This document shows, piece after piece, positions 8,774 through 15,866 of a stretch of DNA of 64,000 bases (positions within the stretch are counted from its first letter, which is position 1; each line of letters opens with the position of its first letter). This DNA is from Akkermansiaceae bacterium (GTDB lineage: Bacteria; Verrucomicrobiota; Verrucomicrobiia; Verrucomicrobiales; DEV007). The stretch covers positions 182,460-246,459 of the forward strand of contig JACKQC010000005.1 in NCBI GenBank assembly GCA_024233085.1, written 5' to 3'. A program made the translations under genes and the position numbers. The notes under the pieces were generated by a model. That model saw nothing but the letters and a program-made list of their open reading frames with translations. It did not search any database and had not been told where the DNA came from.

Positions 8774-9259
8774 ATGAGAACGCGGAAATTCACCTCGCCG
8801 CGGGACGCGGAAGAAAACCGGGGGCCGTCCCTCGAGATATCATCCCTGATCGATGTCAGCTTTCTGCTGCTGATCTATTTCCTGGTCACCTCGACCCTCG
8901 ATCCGAAAGAGGCGGATCTCGCGTTGAATGTCCGGGAATCGAAGCCGGAAATTTCCCGACCCGTCGTGAGCGGAGACACGGGCAGCGAGCCGCTGCGAAT
9001 TCACGTGGCCGAAAACGGAGTGGTGCTGGTCAACGACGAAGCGCTCGATTCCGATTCCGCGCGGCGTTCGCTGCCGCTGCTGACCGCTCGGCTGCGGGAA
9101 ATTCGGACCGCCCTCGCCCTGCTGAGCGTCGGGGCGGAGCCCAATATTGTCGTCAGTGCCGACGACTCCGTTCCGGCGCAGCGTTTCGTCGATGTGATGA
9201 ATTGCCTCGCCGGCGAGAAGATCGCGCGGGTGACGATCGAAGGATTTCAAGGCGAATGA
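8774..9259 (+). CDS. ExbD/TolR family protein (third of three)
   Basis: Third ExbD-type protein, 161 residues. D27 lies in the TM helix SSLIDVSFLLLIYFLVTS, which is identical to the one in the preceding gene. The periplasmic domain carries FVDVMNCLAGEKIARVTIEG, parallel to FVDVLDALAEAGIKNVTITG in copy two. Between helix and domain it has a longer polar insertion (about residues 55-75). It starts 39 nt after the preceding stop, with leader CAACCCACCCCACCCATCG. The next gene encodes a large TPR protein, so this is the last membrane component of the cluster. Confidence 0.92.
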   Translation: MRTRKFTSPRDAEENRGPSLEISSLIDVSFLLLIYFLVTSTLDPKEADLALNVRESKPEISRPVVSGDTGSEPLRIHVAENGVVLVNDEALDSDSARRSLPLLTARLREIRTALALLSVGAEPNIVVSADDSVPAQRFVDVMNCLAGEKIARVTIEGFQGE

Positions 9260-9421
9260 AGGCCGCAACCGACTCAACGCCCCATCCGCGGTCACGGAAT
9301 CCGGAGAATCGGTCAAGAAAATGGCGGATCGGAAATGGTTTCGGCTCGCCAAGCGGCCCGCCGAGCCGGTAGGATTCGCGGAAACCCGGCCGAGCCGGCG
9401 GAATTTTTGACAGGAAAGAAA

Positions 9422-12400
9422 ATGAGACAGCGCTCCCTTACCATCGCCCACCGACTTCATCCCGTCCCGCGTATCGCCGCGGCGCTCGCCGCCGCGAGTT
9501 TCCTGGGTCTGGTTGCCGGTTCAGCATCGGCCCAGAAGGCGGCGGCCGAGGAGGAGGATCTGAGCGTCGAGGGACTCTACCGCACCGCGTCGGAACTGGC
9601 GATCGAGGGCAAGTTCGAAGAGTCCGCCGCGAAATTCGAAAAACTCTTCGATCTGGTCGGCGACCTGCTTTGCGAGGACTATGGTCCGCAGTCCGGCGGC
9701 ATCGTGTTCGACTACGGAAACGCGCTGATCCAGTTGCAGCGCTGGGCCGACGCCCGCGACGCCTTTCAGCGCTGCCACACCTTTTCGAAAACCGAATGCG
9801 CCAAGTCCAAGATACCCGGGGAAAACACCCGCGAAAAGCTGGCGCTCTTTCAGTGGGGATTTTGCGAGGCGCAGCTCGGAAACCACGAGCAGGCCCTCCA
9901 GCTCTACGACCAGTACCTGGCCGCCAAACCCGATCCGGCGGAACTGGCGAAGATTCGCAACGGCTTCAAACTGCGCTACGGCACCTCGCTGGTGAAAGTC
10001 GGGAAACTGGCGGAGGGGAGCGCCGCCATCACCGAGCTTTTCGACAACCGGGAGGCCTGGCAGGTCACCCCGCAGTTTCTGATGCAGGGACTGCTCGAAC
10101 TCGGGCTCGGCTGGGTCGAGAACGCCCAGAAAGCCTCCACGCCCGCACAGATCGCCGAAATCGAAAAATCGGCCAATCTGTTTCTCGACAAAAACGCCGC
10201 CTTCGTCGCCGTGCAACCGGTGGAGAGTTTCCGCTACGGATTCATCGACCGAATGAAGAAGCTCGGTCTCGAATGCGCCCGATCGGGTCTTGGAGGGCTT
10301 TCCATTCGCTTCTTTTCGATGGTGCCCTCGCTGGACGAGGTAATGCAGGACGCGGAGTCGCGGGTTATTTTCAACGCCGGCTACCAGCAGATCGTCGATC
10401 AGGTCAAGGAACAGATGGGCAAGCCGATTCCGCCGGATTTCGAGGTCCTCAAAATTCTCGGCATGGCTTATGAGAAGCTGGGCAATGCCATCGCCGCCCG
10501 GGAAATCTATTGGCAGCTCGCGGAGGACTACCCGGACGTCGACAAGGAACAGCGCGCCGAGGTGCTGCACGAGGCGGCGCGGTTTTCCGCCCAGATGGGC
10601 GACTATTCGGCTGCCCAATACTTTGGAGAGGTCTTCGTCTCCGAGATGCCGGAGGACCACAAGCTGCGCAACAACATCTCCGTCTTCATGCTCCAGTCCC
10701 TCTTCACCTCGGGGCAGTACGAGGCGGTCATCACGGTCTGCAACGACGTGCGCACGCGCTTCGAACTGGGGGACGAAAAACGCGAACTGGCGGACGCCTA
10801 TCTCGGTCTCGCCCTCTATGTGCTCGGCCGGCATCAGGAGGCGCAGGATGTGCTCGACGAGTTCGCCAAGACCTACAAGGAAAGCGGCAACCGCGAGATG
10901 GTGATGTATCATCGCGCGAGCAATCGCCTCATTCTCGGCGAGTTCCGCAAGGGCGCCGATTTGCTGACCGAGTTCCTCGCCGAGTTTCCGAAGTCCGAGC
11001 GTTACGCCGACCGGGCGCTGGGCGACCTGGCCTTGGCGCGGTTCAATCTGGAGGACTACGACGCGGCCATCGCGGCGGTCGATCAGCTCGCCGCGGAGTT
11101 CCCCGATTCCGTGTCGATGGATCGGGCGCTGAACATCAAGGGAGACTGCCTGCTGGTGAAATCCGACGAGGCCGAGGAGGACGCCGACAAGGAAAAAATT
11201 CGTCAGGAGGCCCTCGACACTCTCCTGGCGGCGATCGACACCGGCAAAAAGCTTCAGGCCGCGGCCAACGAGCAAGCCGCGCCGGCCCACAAGGCGGCCA
11301 TTTCGGAGGCCTACGCCAAGGCCATCGACATTCAGGTGGGTCGCGAGGCCTGGGAAGACTCGGTCAAGCTCTACGACCAGTTTTTCCCCGACTACGCCGG
11401 CACTTTCTGGGAGCCCCAGGTGTCCGTTTTCACCCTGCCCGCCCTCGAGGCGGTGGGGCGCGGCGAGGATGGCCTGAAGCAGCTCGAAAAGATGATCATC
11501 GTGCTCGGTGACCGCGATCCCCCCGACATCGATTTGCTGCGGCGCGCCATCGGCTCGTATTCGGACGCTTCCGTGCGCGTTCGCGGCGCGGAGGCGACCC
11601 TGGCGCAGTTCGACGCCTTTCCCGGCCTTTCGAAGGACAACATCGCCCTGCTTACCTGGCTGATGATGCAGAAAGTCATCGTGCTGCAGGGCATGAAGGC
11701 CGAAGTGGAGAAGGGTTCTCCGGAGGCCGCCGAGTTCGACCGCCGCATCGCGGAGATCTTCTCGCGGTTGGAGCAATTCGAGGTCAAGTCGCTCTCCGAG
11801 ATCGCCCTCAAAATGATCGGCGATTACCTTTCCAAGAGCGAGAACCCCTTCCTGGCGGTGCGTTTCTACGAGGAACTGCTGGTCCGCGACAACCCGAAGG
11901 CCGACGAACTCAAAGCGTCCGCCGATTTGAATCTGGGCCGGATCGAAGCGCGCTCGACGGATCAGGCGAAGCTGCTGTCCGCGCGCGAACGGTTCGTCCG
12001 AGTGACGGAAAAGTACGGGGACAAGGCTCTCGAGCCCGAAGCGTGGCTGGAACGCGGCCGGGTCGCGATAAAGATGAAGCGCTGGGAAGAGGCGAAGGAC
12101 GCCTTCCTGCTGATCAACCAGAAGAAACGCTGGCTCGATCAGGAACAACGCGCGGAGTCGAACTATTCGTATGGCGAGAGCCTTGAGCAGGTGGGCGACC
12201 TCGCGGGAGCGATTCAAGCCTATGTCGTGGTGTGGAACAGCTACGAGAAATTCCCCGACTGGGCGGCCCGCGCGATGGAGAAGTGGCTTATTCTCGGATT
12301 CCAGGACGCCGACACCATCAAGGACGAGGCGGGCAATCCCGATCCGGTGAAGATTCGCGAGAAAAAGGTCGACTATTTCAAATTTCTGAAGCGGAAGCTT

Positions 12401-12607
12401 TTCCAATGGCAGAATCGACCCGATGCCGACAGCGAAGCGCTGCCGCGGCTGCGGCGTCGCCTGCCCGAAATGCGAAACGAACTCGGCATCACCGCCGAGG
12501 AGGAAAAGGCGATCAATTTCAAACTCGGGCTGCCTGACGACTGGACGGTCTCGGCGCCGGCCGCGGGTGCGGAAAAGGCGCCGGCCCCGAAGCCCGCCGG
12601 AAACTGA
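9422..12607 (+). CDS. large exported TPR-repeat protein, 1061 aa
   Basis: Probable periplasmic or outer-membrane-associated scaffold built from tetratricopeptide repeats. The ATG at 9422 gives a signal peptide ending near VAGSASAQK (about residue 40) and is preceded by a good Shine-Dalgarno (ACAGGAAAG), one of few in this window. The frame is open from 9335 but that extension has no signal-peptide character. Helical TPR-like units run through most of the protein, for example AREIYWQLAEDYPDVDKEQR, DYDAAIAAVDQLAAEFPDS and LAGAIQAYVVVWNSY. The C-terminal 25 residues are Ala/Pro/Lys-rich. Its place directly after exbB-exbD3 suggests a partner of that motor, by analogy with Tol/Pal- and gliding-type clusters. 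No TonB-like gene is seen. Confidence 0.87.
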   Translation: MRQRSLTIAHRLHPVPRIAAALAAASFLGLVAGSASAQKAAAEEEDLSVEGLYRTASELAIEGKFEESAAKFEKLFDLVGDLLCEDYGPQSGGIVFDYGNALIQLQRWADARDAFQRCHTFSKTECAKSKIPGENTREKLALFQWGFCEAQLGNHEQALQLYDQYLAAKPDPAELAKIRNGFKLRYGTSLVKVGKLAEGSAAITELFDNREAWQVTPQFLMQGLLELGLGWVENAQKASTPAQIAEIEKSANLFLDKNAAFVAVQPVESFRYGFIDRMKKLGLECARSGLGGLSIRFFSMVPSLDEVMQDAESRVIFNAGYQQIVDQVKEQMGKPIPPDFEVLKILGMAYEKLGNAIAAREIYWQLAEDYPDVDKEQRAEVLHEAARFSAQMGDYSAAQYFGEVFVSEMPEDHKLRNNISVFMLQSLFTSGQYEAVITVCNDVRTRFELGDEKRELADAYLGLALYVLGRHQEAQDVLDEFAKTYKESGNREMVMYHRASNRLILGEFRKGADLLTEFLAEFPKSERYADRALGDLALARFNLEDYDAAIAAVDQLAAEFPDSVSMDRALNIKGDCLLVKSDEAEEDADKEKIRQEALDTLLAAIDTGKKLQAAANEQAAPAHKAAISEAYAKAIDIQVGREAWEDSVKLYDQFFPDYAGTFWEPQVSVFTLPALEAVGRGEDGLKQLEKMIIVLGDRDPPDIDLLRRAIGSYSDASVRVRGAEATLAQFDAFPGLSKDNIALLTWLMMQKVIVLQGMKAEVEKGSPEAAEFDRRIAEIFSRLEQFEVKSLSEIALKMIGDYLSKSENPFLAVRFYEELLVRDNPKADELKASADLNLGRIEARSTDQAKLLSARERFVRVTEKYGDKALEPEAWLERGRVAIKMKRWEEAKDAFLLINQKKRWLDQEQRAESNYSYGESLEQVGDLAGAIQAYVVVWNSYEKFPDWAARAMEKWLILGFQDADTIKDEAGNPDPVKIREKKVDYFKFLKRKLFQWQNRPDADSEALPRLRRRLPEMRNELGITAEEEKAINFKLGLPDDWTVSAPAAGAEKAPAPKPAGN

Positions 12608-12621
12608 AACGAAAACGACTC

Positions 12622-12687
12622 ACTCAACAGGGTATGGTCCCGGACCCAACAGGGTTGGATGCGGGACCCAACAGGGTTTAATCCGAT
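12622..12687. repeat. dispersed 22-nt-period repeat, copy 2 (three direct units)
   Basis: Three direct units begin at 12622 (ACTCAACAGGGT), 12644 (ACCCAACAGGGTT) and 12666 (ACCCAACAGGGTTT), exactly 22 nt apart. The first continues ATGGTCCCGG, nearly the same as the spacer in copy 1. It fills the whole gap between the two TPR genes; the third unit touches the ATG of the downstream gene at 12686, so it forms most of that gene's leader. Confidence 0.85.
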
Positions 12688-13843
12688 GACGACAAAGACA
12701 GTGCGAACGCTCACCATCCTTTTTGCGGCGATCACCGCCGCCGGGGGCCTATTCGAGGGAACCGCGAGGGCCCAGCAAGCGGCCGGGAAACGCTATCCCG
12801 AACTCGGAGCCATGGTCCTGATGGCCGACGGCAAGCGCATGCGCGGCTTCGTGCAGCAGTCGAACGCGAACGGCCTCCTGTTCACCCTGGTGGAGGGATC
12901 GCCGGGCACCGGCTACGCGTGGAAAACGCAGGCGGTGGCGGTGGCCTTCGACGAGGAAAACGACATCATGGCCGACGCCCGCGCCGCCTGGCTGAAAGGC
13001 GATTATCAGGCCGCCGCCGACGCCTTTGGCCAGGTCGCCGAAAACTACGCCAATATCGCCTACGTGCCGGAGAATTTCGCGACCGAGGCCCGGTATTACC
13101 AGATCGAGGCGATGCGTCATCTCGGGAAATGGGCCGAGATGGGGCCGCTGATGCAGACCCCGACCGGGGCGACGATCGAAACGCATTTGCCCGAATTTTT
13201 TCGGAAACAGCACCAGCTCAACAAGCTCTGGGCGAGTCTCGGAGCGGGCGATCTGGAACCGGCAAAGGCGGAGGTTTCCTCGCGCGAAAAGCCGGTGATC
13301 GGGAACGCGAAGCTGTTGCCGGCGCCGAGTTTCGTGAAGATGCCGCAGCGCGAGCTGGTGCAGATCGCCTTCATGCGGGCGAAGATCAACGAGGCCGAGG
13401 GCAAGACCCAGCAGGCGCTCGAGGATTACTACCGCGTGTTCACCATGGGATACGCCTACGAGCGGGAGGTCGCGAACCAGTCGATGAAGGCGGCGCTGAC
13501 GATCCAGAGCAAGGATCCAAAGCTCGCCGAGGACAAAAAGAACAGCACCCTCTGGGCGATCCAGAGTCTTGCTTATCTGTATAAGAACGCCTTTGGCGCG
13601 GGTCAGATCGATCCCGGGCTTGAAAAGTTCGCGGTGATTCCCGAGCTTCCCACCGTCAAGGCGCCGGCGAAAAAGGAAGGGGCGCCGGAAAGCGCGCCCG
13701 CCAAGGAGGGTGAGAAGGCGCCGGAAGCGGGCGACGCGCCGATACCGGAGGCGGCGACGGAAAAGCCCGCCGGCGACAAGGCGAAGCCCGATGCGGCCGG
13801 GGCTGCGAAGGAAAAGGCGAAGGGCGAAGCAAAGGCCAACTGA
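12686..13843 (+). CDS. exported TPR-like protein with Ala/Lys/Glu/Pro-rich tail, 385 aa
   Basis: Exported protein of unknown function. A signal peptide is visible (LTILFAAITAAGGLFEGTARAQQ, residues about 9-31). A region with SH3-like beta pattern (LGAMVLMADGKRMRGFVQQ) follows, then TPR-like helices (DYQAAADAFGQVAENYANIA; GKTQQALEDYYRVFTMGYA). The last 60-odd residues are charged low-complexity sequence. ATG 12686 is chosen because it begins the signal peptide; a GTG-type extension to 12659 would be encoded by the repeat. It is co-directional with, and 78 nt after, the large TPR gene, so it is probably the last gene of the ExbB/ExbD operon. Confidence 0.82.
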   Translation: MTTKTVRTLTILFAAITAAGGLFEGTARAQQAAGKRYPELGAMVLMADGKRMRGFVQQSNANGLLFTLVEGSPGTGYAWKTQAVAVAFDEENDIMADARAAWLKGDYQAAADAFGQVAENYANIAYVPENFATEARYYQIEAMRHLGKWAEMGPLMQTPTGATIETHLPEFFRKQHQLNKLWASLGAGDLEPAKAEVSSREKPVIGNAKLLPAPSFVKMPQRELVQIAFMRAKINEAEGKTQQALEDYYRVFTMGYAYEREVANQSMKAALTIQSKDPKLAEDKKNSTLWAIQSLAYLYKNAFGAGQIDPGLEKFAVIPELPTVKAPAKKEGAPESAPAKEGEKAPEAGDAPIPEAATEKPAGDKAKPDAAGAAKEKAKGEAKAN

Positions 13844-13920
13844 CCGGCCTTTTGGCTAAGCCTTGAGGAAAACTCGGCGGCGGCCATGGTGTCGCGCCCT
13901 GGTGGATCGGGAGGCGACGT

Positions 13921-13992
13921 AGGTGGACTGGGACTCGAACCCAGGACCAATGGCTTAAAAGGCCACTGCTCTACCAACTGAGCTATCCACCC
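13921..13992 (-). tRNA. tRNA-Lys (anticodon TTT)
   Basis: On the minus strand the 72-nt sequence starts GGGTGGATAGCTCAGTTGG and folds as a tRNA. The acceptor stem is GGGTGGA with TCCACCT (one G-T pair). The D-arm contains AGCTCAGTTGGTAGAGC. The anticodon stem GTGGC/GCCAT encloses CTTTTAA with anticodon TTT at 13957-13959. The T-arm is CTGGGTTCGAGTCCCAG. CCA is not encoded. It lies between the convergent TPR gene and the divergent nusA operon. Confidence 0.96.
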
Positions 13993-14096
13993 GTTGTCGT
14001 CGCGCTTCCGGGAGGCGGGTTGCCGGAAAGGGGAAGCGAAGCGGAGGCTCCCGCCGGAGCGGGCAGGTCCGGTAATTCAGAAAGCGGGCCTTCGCA

Positions 14097-14119
14097 AGAA
14101 AAAAAGCCCGAAAACGGGC
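14097..14119 (-). terminator. candidate intrinsic terminator, minus strand, upstream of tRNA-Lys
   Basis: Read on the minus strand, GCCCG-TTTT-CGGGC is followed by TTTTTTTCTT, a textbook hairpin plus U-tract. Its position is odd: it lies before the tRNA-Lys gene in the direction of transcription, with no annotated minus-strand gene upstream of it nearby. It may end a short transcript that diverges from the nusA promoter, or act in the tRNA leader. Confidence 0.5.
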
Positions 14120-14177
14120 CGGGATGACCGGAGCCGGAGACAGCCCGCCGGGGCGCAAAACCCGGTGGATTTCAGAC

Positions 14178-14206
14178 TTGCGGGCCGTGGAGGTTGTGTC
14201 TATGTT
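14178..14206 (+). promoter_or_regulatory. candidate sigma70-type promoter of the nusA operon
   Basis: TTGCGG (14178-14183) and TATGTT (14201-14206) are separated by exactly 17 nt. Transcription would start near 14213, giving a leader of about 110 nt that contains the hairpin at 14263. The match is 3-4 of 6 in each hexamer, so this is a reasonable but unproven call. Confidence 0.5.
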
Positions 14207-14262
14207 GGCAATCCTGCAACTGTGAGAAATCCGGAGATGTTAACCCATTTTCCGGCGGCGTT

Positions 14263-14293
14263 GGAGTGGGACTCGTCCCGCTCCTTTTTTCTT
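14263..14293 (+). terminator. terminator-like hairpin in the nusA leader (possible attenuator)
   Basis: GGAGTGGGAC (14263-14272) pairs with GTCCCGCTCC (14275-14284) around a tiny loop (one G-T pair). TTTTTTCTT follows directly. It ends about 30 nt before the nusA ATG and lies downstream of the candidate promoter. It would therefore stop transcription before the operon unless read through. In other bacteria NusA controls its own operon through leader terminators, so attenuation is a sensible inference. Confidence 0.6.
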
Positions 14294-14324
14294 CCAGGCG
14301 GGAACGTCTTTTTGGGGACGAATC

Positions 14325-15761
14325 ATGACGAACGAACTGCTGGCACTCTTCGAGTATTACGAAAAGGAAAAGGGCATCGACCGCCACACGATGGTCGAGG
14401 CCCTTGAAAGCGCCCTGTTGTCCGCGTCCCGCCGCAGCATCGGGCCGGCGCGCGAACTGAAGATCCACATCGATCCCGACAAGGGAAAGATCAAGGCCAC
14501 GGCGACGCTGGTGGTGGTGGACCGGGTCACGGCGCCCTACGACGAGATCGACATCTTCACGGCGCGCCGCATTCGGCCGGAGATCCAGGTCGGCGACGAT
14601 CTCGAAGTCGAGGTCACGCCCAAGAATTTCGGGCGCATCGCCGCTCAGACGGCCAAACAGGCGATGATGCAGCGTCTCCGCCAGGCGGAGAAGGAGCTGA
14701 TATACGACGAGTTCAAGGATCGCGCGGGCGATGTGGTCAGCGGGGTGGTGCGCCGGTTCGAGCGCAGCGATGTGATGATCGATCTTGGGAAGTTCGAGGG
14801 CGTCATGCCGTCGCGCGAACGGGTTTCGACGGAGGAATACAATATCGGGGATCGCATTCGCGTCTATGTCGTGGCGGTCGAGAACGGTCCGCGCGGTCCG
14901 GAGATCATTTTGTCGCGGAGCCATCCGAACTTCGTGCGCCGTCTGTTTGAGTCGGAGGTCAGCGAGATCGCGGATCGGACGGTCGAAATTCGTTCGCTCG
15001 CCCGGGAGGCGGGATACCGGACGAAGGTCGCGGTTTACAGTTCCGACGAGAAGGTCGATCCGGTTGGCGCGTGCGTGGGGCTTCGCGGCGCGCGGGTGAA
15101 AAACATCGTGCGCGAGCTGAACAACGAAAAGGTGGACATCATCCGCTGGAGCGACAACGTGCGCGAGTTTGTCGAGGACGCCCTGAAGCCGGCGAAGATC
15201 CGAACCATCGAATTGAACGAGGCGGAGAAGCGTGTGCGGGTGACGGTGGACGAGGAAGAGCTTTCCAAGGCGATCGGACGGCGAGGCCAGAACGCGCGCC
15301 TGACATCCCGGCTCATCGGGTGGGACGTTCAGGTGGAGAAGGACGAGTCGGCGCACGAAGCTTTCGAGGCCCGCGTCGCGGAGGCGGCCGGCGTTCTCGA
15401 GAGCGCGCTCGGCATCGAGGGCGAAAAGGCGATGACGCTTGTCCGCGGCGGGTTGAACAGCCTGGAAATTTTGGCCACCTCCGTGGACGCCATCGACATT
15501 GCCGAGATTCTGGAAAGCGACGAATCCGAGGGCGAAGCGATTCTGGCGAGGGCCCGCGCGGCCTTCGGCGGCGGTGCTTCCGCCTCCGCGACGAGCGGGG
15601 AGGCCGCGGCGGAGGACTCGGCCGGGGAAGATTCCTCATCCGATGAAGGTGGCGCGGAGGAGGAAGGCGCCGCGGCGGAAGAGGAAGGTGGAGAGGACGT
15701 GCCGCCTGCCGAAACGGATGGCGCCGTCGAAGGAGCGGAAACCGAGGGCGCCTCGGCCTGA
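14325..15761 (+). CDS. nusA: transcription termination/antitermination factor NusA
   Basis: RNA-polymerase-binding elongation factor that modulates pausing, termination and antitermination. The 478-residue product has the NusA N-terminal domain (1-130), an S1 domain (about 135-200, GDVVSGVVRRFERSDVMIDL), and two KH domains (about 215-345). The KH region includes DPVGACVGLRGARVKNIVRE and SKAIGRRGQNARLTSRL. A helix-hairpin-helix region and a long acidic Glu/Ala/Ser-rich tail complete it. A GGGGAC lies about 10 nt before ATG 14325. It heads nusA-infB-rbfA-nrnA-truB-ribF; rimP, which usually precedes nusA, is absent here and a tRNA-Lys gene lies upstream instead. Confidence 0.98.
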   Translation: MTNELLALFEYYEKEKGIDRHTMVEALESALLSASRRSIGPARELKIHIDPDKGKIKATATLVVVDRVTAPYDEIDIFTARRIRPEIQVGDDLEVEVTPKNFGRIAAQTAKQAMMQRLRQAEKELIYDEFKDRAGDVVSGVVRRFERSDVMIDLGKFEGVMPSRERVSTEEYNIGDRIRVYVVAVENGPRGPEIILSRSHPNFVRRLFESEVSEIADRTVEIRSLAREAGYRTKVAVYSSDEKVDPVGACVGLRGARVKNIVRELNNEKVDIIRWSDNVREFVEDALKPAKIRTIELNEAEKRVRVTVDEEELSKAIGRRGQNARLTSRLIGWDVQVEKDESAHEAFEARVAEAAGVLESALGIEGEKAMTLVRGGLNSLEILATSVDAIDIAEILESDESEGEAILARARAAFGGGASASATSGEAAAEDSAGEDSSSDEGGAEEEGAAAEEEGGEDVPPAETDGAVEGAETEGASA

Positions 15762-15866
15762 TTCCGTACCGGACTCCCGTCTGGCGTGGGGGCGCGCGTC
15801 CGAACCGAATGAACTTTTTCGCACCGTACCGAACACGATCTCTCCGAAATCCCCGAGCACCGAAGA

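Noticed and set aside
9521..12406. 961-residue antisense frame over the large TPR gene
   Set aside because: Composition is Leu/Arg/Val-rich and it matches nothing; the plus strand has a signal peptide, TPR units and a Shine-Dalgarno.
12622..12687. Possible CRISPR array because of evenly spaced repeats
   Set aside because: Units are about 12 nt of core at 22-nt spacing, with no unique spacers of 25-40 nt and no cas genes.
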